64,000 nucleotides of DNA, taken from the NCBI GenBank assembly GCA_018238545.1, contig JABCTC010000007.1:32087-96086 (forward strand), given 5' to 3'. Positions 7,830 to 16,104 of this stretch are shown here, in pieces. A program made the position numbers and the translations under genes. The notes beneath the pieces are model-generated. The model saw only the letters and a list, made by a program, of their open reading frames with translations. It was not told the DNA's origin and did not search any database. This DNA comes from Candidatus Heimdallarchaeota archaeon. Lineage in GTDB: Archaea > Asgardarchaeota > Heimdallarchaeia > Heimdallarchaeales > Heimdallarchaeaceae. The first letter of the stretch is position 1, and the number at the start of each line of letters is the position of its first letter.

Positions 7830-9341
7830 ATGGCTTCTCAAACCAACATTCATGCAATACCTTGGGTAGAAAAGTATCGACCAGGTGTTTTTGAAGATTT
7901 TATTGGAAATTCAGACCTAGTTCAAGAACTTGAGAACTGGTTACTAACTTGGAATTCTCAAAAAAAGAAAGTTGTTCTGATTGCAGGTCCTGCTGGTGTA
8001 GGTAAAACTAGTGTTGTATACTATTTGATCAAAAAGTACAATTATGAGTCTGTAGAAGTAAATGCGAGCGACAAAAGAAACAAGGCTGCTGTAGAACGAC
8101 TAGTAGGTCTATCTTCAACAGAAGGGACCGTACTTCAAGGTGCTAGGGTCAGAAAAATAATTTTAGTTGATGAAGCTGATGGGCTTTTTGGAAACAACGA
8201 TCGTGGGGGCGGACCAGCACTAGCAAGAGCTATAGATAAAGCTAAAATTCCAATAATTTGCACAGCTAATGATCCTTCAGCAAAATCTCTGAAAGCTGCA
8301 AAAAGAAAAATGAAAGTTATAACATTTAAAAGTTTAACAGAGCAAGAAATATTGCTACTCTTACAAAGGATTGTAGAAGAAGAGAAACTTGACATAGATG
8401 AAAAAGTATTAGTTGCCATCACAAAAAACTCCGGTGGAGATGCGCGATCAGCTATTAATGATTTACAAGGTGTTGCTTTTAGCGCAAAGGATCTAGAGGT
8501 GATTTTTTCACCAAGAAATCAGAAACACAGTTTAGATACAGCCTTAACAAACATCTTCTCTGCTAAAGATTATGGAGAAGCAAAACGTGCTCTTGATGGA
8601 GTTGATGTAGATTATAGAGAGCTATTAACCTATGTCTATGAACATGCTTGGCAACAAGCCGCAACTTCAATTGAACTTTTTAACATTTATGAGTTAATTG
8701 CTGAAGCCGATATGTACTTATCACAGTGCTATATTAAACAGAACTGGACTTTCTTGAAGTATTTCTTTATACTGATCTCTTCCATTAATCTTGTAAAACA
8801 ATCACCTTTCAAATATACAAAATTTAGTTTTCCAAGTTATTGGGCTTTAATGGGAAGATTGAGGGGAAAGACTGCAAAAATGAAACAATTAGCAGAGAAG
8901 AGTGGAAAAGCACTTCATTGCTCTACTAGAATATTCACTAAAGATATTTATCCCTATCTGAGAATTATTTTTAGTACAGACGCTACTATGGCCACAGGGA
9001 TTGCTGTTTGGTTACAATATAATGAAGACGATGTTGACTTCCTGACTAATGGCTCTTCAAAAATGACAAAACAAATTATGACATATTATGAGGAAGCATA
9101 CATACAGATTACTGAATCTAGATTAGAAAAAGCGAAAGAAATTAAAATTGATTTGATGTTTTTTGCTAACATGAATAAATCAAAAAAGAAAACATCTTCA
9201 AAGATCGTTCAAGAAGACGTTCAAGAAGACGTTCAAGAAGACGTTCAAGAAGACGTTCAAGAAGACGTTCAAGAAGACGTTCAAGAAGACACTAAAAAGA
9301 AATCTTCACAGATTTCTCTAGATGCCTTTTTAGAAAAATAG
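7830..9341 (+). CDS. rfcL: Replication factor C large subunit (RfcL)
   Basis: Clamp-loader large subunit, about 503 residues. The AAA+ module shows Walker A GPAGVGKTS (about 56-64), Walker B ILVDEADGLF (about 113-122) and sensor 1 ICTANDPS. The C-terminus ends with the PCNA-interacting motif QISLDAFL, preceded by a lysine patch. Between the clamp-loader collar and that motif lie seven perfect VQED repeats. The ATG at 7830 is preferred over a TTG nine bases upstream. The partner small subunit gene is not in the window. Confidence 0.93.
   Translation: MASQTNIHAIPWVEKYRPGVFEDFIGNSDLVQELENWLLTWNSQKKKVVLIAGPAGVGKTSVVYYLIKKYNYESVEVNASDKRNKAAVERLVGLSSTEGTVLQGARVRKIILVDEADGLFGNNDRGGGPALARAIDKAKIPIICTANDPSAKSLKAAKRKMKVITFKSLTEQEILLLLQRIVEEEKLDIDEKVLVAITKNSGGDARSAINDLQGVAFSAKDLEVIFSPRNQKHSLDTALTNIFSAKDYGEAKRALDGVDVDYRELLTYVYEHAWQQAATSIELFNIYELIAEADMYLSQCYIKQNWTFLKYFFILISSINLVKQSPFKYTKFSFPSYWALMGRLRGKTAKMKQLAEKSGKALHCSTRIFTKDIYPYLRIIFSTDATMATGIAVWLQYNEDDVDFLTNGSSKMTKQIMTYYEEAYIQITESRLEKAKEIKIDLMFFANMNKSKKKTSSKIVQEDVQEDVQEDVQEDVQEDVQEDVQEDTKKKSSQISLDAFLEK
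9207..9290 (+). repeat. Seven tandem copies of a 12-bp coding repeat in rfcL
   Basis: The unit GTTCAAGAAGAC is repeated seven times with no mismatch (84 bp) and encodes seven VQED blocks in the linker before the PIP-box of RfcL. Perfect identity at the DNA level points to recent slippage expansion, so copy number is likely to vary between strains. Confidence 0.97.
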
Positions 9342-9351
9342 TTCTGAATTA

Positions 9352-9681
9352 TTAATCATCCATATTCTCTTGTGCTTTTGTAAACTGCTCTCCTAAGGGA
9401 AAAACCATACCTTCAGAGAGAAGATATTGTAGCATTTTCTTGAAATTCGATACTCTATATGTATCAGAACCCATCTTTTTGCGAATCATTCTGTTCTCTA
9501 TCAAATATTCCAGACACTTAGAAACATCTTCCCCACTTATACCAGTAACCTCAGTAAGTTCTTCTAGGTCCATTCCCTCCTCATATAGACTCAAAGATAC
9601 TGCAATCACTCCAACATTCACCCTGTCTATGACTTCGGCGGGAAGGTCAACATCATCTTTCTCGTTATCTTGATTAATCAT
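9352..9681 (-). CDS. Small winged-helix-like protein, function unknown
   Basis: About 109 residues from the ATG at 9679-9681. The central part (GMDLEELTEVTGISGEDVSK, then CLEYLIENRMIRKK) reads as a helix-turn-helix and wing, so a DNA-binding role is plausible. Ends are acidic. Its start overlaps the end of the phosphoribosyltransferase by 8 bases, so the two are probably co-transcribed and translationally coupled. No specific family recognised. Confidence 0.7.
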   Translation of the reverse strand: MINQDNEKDDVDLPAEVIDRVNVGVIAVSLSLYEEGMDLEELTEVTGISGEDVSKCLEYLIENRMIRKKMGSDTYRVSNFKKMLQYLLSEGMVFPLGEQFTKAQENMDD

Positions 9682-10282
9682 TACCACCAATTTTGTTTCT
9701 TTCTTGAGCAAGAATAATTGAGAAATAAGTTTCAACTAATGGGGAGGGGATACCTATGTCCTTTAGTTTTTTGCTAATCTCTTTAACAGACATGCTATCC
9801 CGGAGCTGATTGTATTGGAAAGCTACAAACTCTCCATATTCCCATGGATAAACAACCCACAATTGAGTTTCTTGAATGAAATAATTTGGTCTGATAATAC
9901 TATGTTTTTTGTAATATAGTGTTGCAGATTTTATTTCCTTAGGTTTCTTTAATTTTATGTGTTCGATAGCAGCTTCAAGACTTTTCCCAGAGTCTGCTAC
10001 ATCATCAACAATGAGTACAACTTTACCTTCAACATTGTCTGATATTTCTTGTGTGATGATTGGAACGTCCGTTGCTCTGTTATTATTATCATAAAACTCA
10101 ATCTTAATATTAGCTGTCCTTCGATTGCCGTAGAAATCTGCGAGTAAACGAGCTGGAATCCATCCACCTCTAGCAATTCCAACAATAATCTCAGGAAAGT
10201 ATTCCTTCTCAACCATTTTTTCAAACAAGTAAAATGTCATCTGGTAAGCTTGATCCCATGAGACTATTTCATAATCGGTCAT
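9674..10282 (-). CDS. Purine-type phosphoribosyltransferase
   Basis: About 202 residues. The PRPP-binding signature VVLIVDDVADSGKSL is clear, with an earlier PP-loop-like IVGIARGGWIPARLLAD and a C-terminal LWVVYPWEYGEF typical of hypoxanthine/xanthine-guanine salvage enzymes of the Gpt type. Likely role: purine base salvage. I choose the ATG of MTDYEIVSW at 10280-10282, preceded by GTGGGGATAT; a longer frame adds 28 residues without family similarity. It pairs with the downstream winged-helix gene. Confidence 0.85.
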   Translation of the reverse strand: MTDYEIVSWDQAYQMTFYLFEKMVEKEYFPEIIVGIARGGWIPARLLADFYGNRRTANIKIEFYDNNNRATDVPIITQEISDNVEGKVVLIVDDVADSGKSLEAAIEHIKLKKPKEIKSATLYYKKHSIIRPNYFIQETQLWVVYPWEYGEFVAFQYNQLRDSMSVKEISKKLKDIGIPSPLVETYFSIILAQERNKIGGND

Positions 10283-10404
10283 ATATCCCCACAACTCCAA
10301 AAACATTTTCTTGTTAAAAAAGATTCTCAATGTATCGTAGCCTTGACCTATCCATAAACTTCTCAATTTATATAGTCATATTAGAATCATGAAGGTGAGT
10401 AATT

Positions 10405-12648
10405 ATGTCCTTTATAGAAAGATTAGAATTAACGCAGGAAGAAAAACAAATTTATCAACTTCTCCTGGGATGTGGGCAGTTAACCTCTTTTGAAACTGCT
10501 CAATTTAGTAACTTGCATTTATCGAAGGTAAATGTTGCTCTAGATGCTTTAATAAACAAAGGTGCTATCGGAGTTTCTGAAGGGTATATTAACAAATATT
10601 ATGTTAAAATCCCATTAGAATATTTAGCTGAAACCAGTGAGAGACTGAGTTCTGATATTAAAACAAACCTTAACGAAACAACTAATTTCATACAAAGTAA
10701 GAAAGAAAGTTTCAATCTGTTAAGAGAAAATCTTACTAGACAGTTGGTAGAAAATGCTAAACAAAAGAAAACAGCTATTGATAGCTCGCTTGCTGAAACC
10801 CATTCGTCTCTAGATGCATCAAGTCAAAAACAAAAACAGACGGTAGCAGAAAAATCTACTGCTTTAATTTCCAGATACAATATGTTAGGAGAAGAAAAGA
10901 AAGCAGTTCTCAATGCAGCAATTAAGGGATACTTAGATGAAAATGTGAACAACTTAAATCAAGCTAAAACTACATTGAATACTGTAGTAGGAAACATAAA
11001 ACAGCAAACTGAAGAATCGGTATCCGTTTCAAATAATGAGATATCTCAGCTTTCACAGAACTCTATAAATACAATCCAATCAGTTTCCGAGACTTTACAA
11101 CCAAAGCTAAACGAATTACATCAAAAATACTTATCTGAAGTTAACGAATTGATGCAGCTAATAGAACAAGGAATTGACGTTTCTAAATTGGATGTTAGAG
11201 CTTTCAATAGAGCACAATCAGAAAAATATCTTGGATATTCTTCTGAAATAACAAGAAATGCTGAAAAGAACATTGATTCTGTTTCTGAAACTGTTTCAAC
11301 AAATCTTCAAAATTTGAGAGAATCACTAGACTTGATACTTAACCGAAAAGTAGAGGAACTTTCATTAAATGTTCGAGAAGCTGTTAACTCACTCAATGAG
11401 AAAATTGAAAACATAAAAATTACTCTTGCAAATGAACTACAACAACAGAAGGACACAACTATTTCTGCAACAGTTTCACAGATTAAGGAGAGTATGACTC
11501 TAAAATATACTGATCTCCAAAACAATGAACAAAATCAGAGAAACAATCTAGTGAGTGAGCGAGATATATTTATGCAAAAATTGGAAAGTCATTTTAACGA
11601 GACAATTCAAAGTTATAACGAAAAACTCAGTGAAGTTAAAGTAGGTGCAACTGAAAGATTCACTTCATTTAACGAAGAATTTAGTGATAAGTTCAATGAA
11701 ATCTCGAATAGTGTTGTTGAGAACTTAAATAGCAACATTCAATCATTTCATACGCTCTCTGAGCAACTTAACACAGTTTTTTCAGATTCATATGTTGCTG
11801 GTTCTAACCAATTAAAAGAAAAATGGTCGGATTTAGTAGGCAAAGCTGAAATATTGATTCAAGAAAGTGAAACAACTATTACACAGCACTTTCAAGAAGT
11901 TTCAAATCTAGTTCAAACAACTACTTCTTCCTTTAAGGAAGAGTTAAACAGCTTTTTACAGCAATCACTAGACTCAGCTGTAAAGGAAATTGGACAAATA
12001 GCAAATACATCCAAAGCAAATATAGACGAAGGTAAACAATTGCTTGCAGGCAGTCTTAATTCAGAACTAGATGATTCAGTTAAATTTATCGACGATAATA
12101 ACCGTAAGATGTCGGATACAGCAAATTACCTTCTGAGCATGACAATGAAATTGAAAAACGATTTCAGAACTCTTGAAGCTACTTCAAAAGAAACAACCAT
12201 TCCTCCTGTCCAAACAACGTCTATTGTTGGTCTAGAAGCTGTAAAAGAGAATATTGCTAGAATAGTTAAAGACACAAAACGAGGAGTTACAATATTATCT
12301 CCACACAAAGAATACATCCCCTTAGATGTAATTCAATTGCTACCAACAACAGCTAAGGTTACTGTAGTAACAAATCTGGATGAACACACAGATGGTGATT
12401 GGATTTCTTCAGCAGTAGAATCTCAAGCTAATGTGGAAATAAGAAAGTTAAGAGATTCTGGTACAGGTGTTGAACTACCAAGATTCATCGGTGTTGAAAG
12501 AGAAAATGAAGAAGTTCTTATTGCAGCACAAGATGAAGCTACTGGAGAAGTTGTGGGGATCTTAAGTAAGTCTACTTACTTTGCAAAGCTAGTTTCTTAC
12601 ATAGTTATTGCTGACTTTGCAAGAGGAAGATCATCTCAAATAAAATAA
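10405..12648 (+). CDS. TrmB-like winged-helix protein with a very long coiled coil and TrmB-like C-terminal domain
   Basis: 747 residues in three parts. Residues 1-70 are a winged helix of the TrmB type (LTQEEKQIYQLLL, then FETAQFSNLHLSKVNVALD). Residues about 75-595 are almost uninterrupted heptad-like helix rich in Q, N, S, E and K, resembling chemoreceptor or apolipoprotein-like coiled coils. Residues about 605-747 resemble the TrmB middle domain (PLD-like fold): VGLEAVKENIARIV, then GVTILSPHKEY and KVTVVTNLDE. No signal peptide or membrane segment. The start follows AGGTGAGTAATT. A DNA-binding rod or scaffold is an inference; ordinary TrmB regulators lack this insertion. Base composition matches its neighbours. 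Confidence 0.8.
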   Translation: MSFIERLELTQEEKQIYQLLLGCGQLTSFETAQFSNLHLSKVNVALDALINKGAIGVSEGYINKYYVKIPLEYLAETSERLSSDIKTNLNETTNFIQSKKESFNLLRENLTRQLVENAKQKKTAIDSSLAETHSSLDASSQKQKQTVAEKSTALISRYNMLGEEKKAVLNAAIKGYLDENVNNLNQAKTTLNTVVGNIKQQTEESVSVSNNEISQLSQNSINTIQSVSETLQPKLNELHQKYLSEVNELMQLIEQGIDVSKLDVRAFNRAQSEKYLGYSSEITRNAEKNIDSVSETVSTNLQNLRESLDLILNRKVEELSLNVREAVNSLNEKIENIKITLANELQQQKDTTISATVSQIKESMTLKYTDLQNNEQNQRNNLVSERDIFMQKLESHFNETIQSYNEKLSEVKVGATERFTSFNEEFSDKFNEISNSVVENLNSNIQSFHTLSEQLNTVFSDSYVAGSNQLKEKWSDLVGKAEILIQESETTITQHFQEVSNLVQTTTSSFKEELNSFLQQSLDSAVKEIGQIANTSKANIDEGKQLLAGSLNSELDDSVKFIDDNNRKMSDTANYLLSMTMKLKNDFRTLEATSKETTIPPVQTTSIVGLEAVKENIARIVKDTKRGVTILSPHKEYIPLDVIQLLPTTAKVTVVTNLDEHTDGDWISSAVESQANVEIRKLRDSGTGVELPRFIGVERENEEVLIAAQDEATGEVVGILSKSTYFAKLVSYIVIADFARGRSSQIK

Positions 12649-12790
12649 ATGTAACATCTTTCTTTATTCTTTTTTCTTTTTTATTACATAATTTGAAAAA
12701 TTATGATAAAAGCGAGAATCATATAGAGATTGAGAAGACTTTAAGAAGGTGTTCAAAAAATGAGAATCAAAAATAAGGTGTAAAAGAAAA
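12649..12790 (+). terminator. T-rich termination region and ferredoxin leader
   Basis: Just after the coiled-coil gene a run of T-rich blocks (about 12657-12686) resembles an archaeal poly-T terminator. The rest is the leader of the ferredoxin gene. I see no other gene here. Confidence 0.45.
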
Positions 12791-12964
12791 ATGCCAACCG
12801 TAGTAGACGCTGATTGTTGTATAGCTTGTGGTGCTTGTGTAGATATATGTCCCGAAAATGTTTATGATTTAAAGGATGTTGCAGTTACTACAAGAAAAGA
12901 GGATTGTACAGATTGTGGATTGTGTATAGACGAATGTCCAAGTGAATGTATAGACTTTGAGTAA
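12791..12964 (+). CDS. 2[4Fe-4S] ferredoxin, 57 residues
   Basis: A short gene found by hand translation. It starts MPTVVDADCC and carries two bacterial-type cluster motifs, CIACGACVDICP near the N-terminus and CTDCGLCIDECP near the C-terminus, each C-x2-C-x2-C-x3-C-P. This is a low-potential electron carrier for oxidoreductases such as 2-oxoacid:ferredoxin enzymes. It lies 142 bases after the coiled-coil gene and 112 bases before the nuclease-helicase, with a T-rich region following, so it is probably monocistronic. Confidence 0.93.
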   Translation: MPTVVDADCCIACGACVDICPENVYDLKDVAVTTRKEDCTDCGLCIDECPSECIDFE

Positions 12965-13076
12965 TCCTTTCTACTAGTTTCTATCTTTTTTTGTTCTTTC
13001 AATTTCCTTTTTTACGATGTTTTTATCATTTTTTACCTACATATTTATTTATTGTATTCTAATTATTTTATTAAGT

Positions 13077-16058
13077 ATGGAATCTCTTACTTGTGTTTAT
13101 TTGAAGACTTTGTCCCAAACGGGAGGAGATAATCCCCGAGTTACTATCTTAGTAGACTCTGAGAATAAGAATTTCATCATTAATCTTTGGTCTCCTTGGC
13201 ATGTTATAGGGGAATACATTCAACCATATACTTTACTTAAATTGTTCAATATTGAAAAAATACAAGATAAGGATTCTGTCTATTTCTCAGCAGGATCAAG
13301 TTCTATAGTTGTTGTGAATCCAGATGTGTTGATTAATGCATCAGCTGTAAACAATGTTTCTTTTTGCCCAAGGAGTTATTATCTTAATGAAATAGTCGGT
13401 GAAACAGCATCACCCTATATAGCAATTCGAGGATCAATCATTCACGATAGTTTTGGCTCTGCAATAGCGAGCGGTACTAAGCCTTCAGAACAACTATCTT
13501 CTGTTATAGATTCTTTTTCCTTACAGTTCGAAAAATTCGGTTACACTAAAGATGGCGTCAACAAGGAATTGAGAGAAATGGCGGAGAGTCTGGATTCTTT
13601 TGTCGAAAGATTGAAGGGTGATTCTATTCCTGAAATATTGTTTCTATCACCCACTTTTGGTATTCGAGGGAGAATAGATCTCTTCAATTCAGGGCATATT
13701 TATGAACTTAAAACTGGGAAAGTTCATGCAGATGACAATATTAGATTTTCTGATTTACTTCAAGTTACACTCTACAAATATGGTCTTGATGATTATTTAG
13801 ATTTGTCAAAACCTGATGATGGTACTGTGATATATGTTGGAACCAACAAAGCTATTCTTAAGAAGGCACAACCTTCTTGGAACCTTCTTAGATATGCGAT
13901 AGAACAGCGAAACATAGCCTACCGAATTTCTTACTTGGGATATAATCCTCCAATTCTGCCTGAAGATAAAATGAATAAATGCAAAAAATGTTCTGTAAAA
14001 CACTTTTGTGCCATGGTTTGTGCAGGTTTAAACCAAGAAAGAAGATGCACAACCTGTCCACATGACTTGCTATGCACACACAATGCTATGCCTGACACAT
14101 ACCAAGAATACTTTAATCGTTTCACAAATTGGATACGTGAAGAAAGGAATGAATCTTCTCAGAATTTTGCAAGTTTGTGGAAGTTAGATATAAAACAGAG
14201 AGTTGCAAAAGGAAAAACAATAGATGGTTTGAAACTTGAAAGTGAGATAAAAGAAAATGGGAACACCAAATTGATTTTTTCATGTAATAATATGTCTGAA
14301 CTGAGAGAAGGAGATATTATCGTTTTAAGTGAGGGAATACTCAAAGGTAGTGTAATTACGGGGGCTGTTTCAAGAATTTCTAAAAATTCACTTGAAATAT
14401 CAACTCGGGCTGTTGCTGGAACTATTTCCGTTGTAGACATCTATTCATTAGATGTAGGATTTAGGAGACAGCAAAGGGGGTTATTCAATTTAGTCTTCAA
14501 GAGAAACAATTTCAGACAGACTATTCTTGATACAACATCTCCAATTATAAAATCAGTTAAGGGTGAGTTTATCAAAAACAACCCCGTACAAAATGAAGGC
14601 ATTGAGAGAATATTAGGGACGAAAAATTTCTCCTTAATTCAAGGACCAGCAGGAACAGGAAAAACATATGTCATTGCAAAGTCTGCTATAATACTAGCAA
14701 AAAAAGGTGAAAAAGTTCTTCTTACTGCTTTCACTAATCGGGCAGTTGATAATATATGCTCTTACCTAATAGCAAATCATTTTACCAATTTTATACGGTT
14801 AGGACGAAAATATTCCACGCAGGATGAAATTAAAGAGTATACTCTTGAAACATATAGAGAAAATAAACCAGATAAATCATATTCTCAATTATTAAATGAG
14901 GTTCCTATTATTGTCGCAACTACATCCACAATATCAAGCCCAAATTTTGAGAAATTAGGAATACAAACAATCATAATTGATGAAGCAAGTCAGATGACAG
15001 AACCAACTGTACTATCGGCTCTAATGGAAGGAGATAGGTTTATTCTTGTAGGGGATCATAAGCAATTGCCCCCAGTTGTACAAAGCAAAAAAGCTCAGGA
15101 CGAGGGGTTAAGTGTTTCATTATTCGAGAGATTGGCTAAAGTTTACCCAGAGTCTATTCATCTATTAACTCATCAGTTTCGTATGAATGAGAAGCTTGTA
15201 GATTTTTCCAATGAAAAATTCTATGAAGGAAAACTGAAATCATTTGATAACTTGGTAAAATTACAAAACCTTCTTGACTTAAGCAATTTTACAGGAGATT
15301 ACTCTCAATTAGACTCTCCAGAAATTTATGACCCAAAAACGCCATTAGTTTATGTTCCTGTAAGAGGAACGTTTTATCATGATAAGAAAATTAACAAAAA
15401 AGAAGCTGAATCAGTTGGGTTGATCGTGAAAAATTTCTTGAAACTTGGTTTGAATATCAATCAAATGGGAATAATTGGTCCTTATAGAGGACAAGTTGGA
15501 GAAATGAGAAGATATCTTCCACCTAATCTCACAACTGATACAGTTGATCGGTTTCAAGGAAGTGATAGGGAACTAATTGTTCTATCCTTAACCGAATCTC
15601 AGTCGAGTGGGAGTAGGGGATTTGGAGATGAACGAAGATTAAACGTAGCCATAACAAGAGCAAAGAAGAAGCTTATTGTTGTAGGGGATCCACAAATCAA
15701 CAAAGGAATTTTGAGTGATTATATAGCTTATCTGAAAACTAATGCCTCTGTTGCTGTTACTGAAAAACAAGATAGAAGCGAATCACCAAAAATTGATGAA
15801 GAAAGCATTGTGGTTGCTGACAATCTTTCCAAAACAGCACGTTTCTTCAAAAAGATCCAGAGCAAAGGAAAACAGCTTATTGAAAGTCAAGAAGCTAAGT
15901 ACAAATGCATGATCTGTTTTCAACAAGTTTACGAAAATGGTTTGGAATGTCCCTTTTGCAAGCATATTTTTCATTATGACCACCTTGTATTATGGATAAG
16001 TGAAAAAGGTAGATGCCCATATTGTAAAACAAAACTAAGTATATTCAAAACTATTTAA
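13077..16058 (+). CDS. Dna2-like nuclease-helicase with C-terminal RING-H2-type finger
   Basis: About 993 residues from the ATG at 13077; a longer frame adds a hydrophobic stretch without homologous content. Domain order: a Cas4/RecB-like nuclease with FeS ligands (Cys near 97, then CKKCSVKHFC, the C-x2-C-x5-C spacing of Dna2) and a D...ExK core (GRIDL, YELKTGK, about 200-216); an SF1 helicase with Walker A GPAGTGKT (about 523), Walker B IIIDEASQMTEP, LVGDHKQLPP, the VDRFQGSDRE motif and LNVAITRAKKKLIVVGD; and, at about 942-990, a zinc finger CMIC...CKHIFHYDH...CPYC. The last fits the RING spacing C-x2-C-x13-C-x-H-x2-H-x2-H-xn-C-x2-C. Likely role: DNA end processing or Okazaki flap removal. 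The RING suggests coupling to a ubiquitin-like system, which is inference. Confidence 0.9.
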   Translation: MESLTCVYLKTLSQTGGDNPRVTILVDSENKNFIINLWSPWHVIGEYIQPYTLLKLFNIEKIQDKDSVYFSAGSSSIVVVNPDVLINASAVNNVSFCPRSYYLNEIVGETASPYIAIRGSIIHDSFGSAIASGTKPSEQLSSVIDSFSLQFEKFGYTKDGVNKELREMAESLDSFVERLKGDSIPEILFLSPTFGIRGRIDLFNSGHIYELKTGKVHADDNIRFSDLLQVTLYKYGLDDYLDLSKPDDGTVIYVGTNKAILKKAQPSWNLLRYAIEQRNIAYRISYLGYNPPILPEDKMNKCKKCSVKHFCAMVCAGLNQERRCTTCPHDLLCTHNAMPDTYQEYFNRFTNWIREERNESSQNFASLWKLDIKQRVAKGKTIDGLKLESEIKENGNTKLIFSCNNMSELREGDIIVLSEGILKGSVITGAVSRISKNSLEISTRAVAGTISVVDIYSLDVGFRRQQRGLFNLVFKRNNFRQTILDTTSPIIKSVKGEFIKNNPVQNEGIERILGTKNFSLIQGPAGTGKTYVIAKSAIILAKKGEKVLLTAFTNRAVDNICSYLIANHFTNFIRLGRKYSTQDEIKEYTLETYRENKPDKSYSQLLNEVPIIVATTSTISSPNFEKLGIQTIIIDEASQMTEPTVLSALMEGDRFILVGDHKQLPPVVQSKKAQDEGLSVSLFERLAKVYPESIHLLTHQFRMNEKLVDFSNEKFYEGKLKSFDNLVKLQNLLDLSNFTGDYSQLDSPEIYDPKTPLVYVPVRGTFYHDKKINKKEAESVGLIVKNFLKLGLNINQMGIIGPYRGQVGEMRRYLPPNLTTDTVDRFQGSDRELIVLSLTESQSSGSRGFGDERRLNVAITRAKKKLIVVGDPQINKGILSDYIAYLKTNASVAVTEKQDRSESPKIDEESIVVADNLSKTARFFKKIQSKGKQLIESQEAKYKCMICFQQVYENGLECPFCKHIFHYDHLVLWISEKGRCPYCKTKLSIFKTI

Positions 16059-16104
16059 AAACTAAATTAAAATAAAAAGAAAAGAAAAAAGAAAAAAAGT
16101 TTCT

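Noticed and set aside
9207..9290. 12-bp repeats as a CRISPR-like or replication iteron array
   Set aside because: No spacers; the repeats are in frame inside rfcL and encode VQED.
13017..13076. Upstream extension of the nuclease-helicase (20 residues)
   Set aside because: Hydrophobic, T-rich leader sequence; the ATG at 13077 is the sensible start for a cytosolic DNA enzyme.
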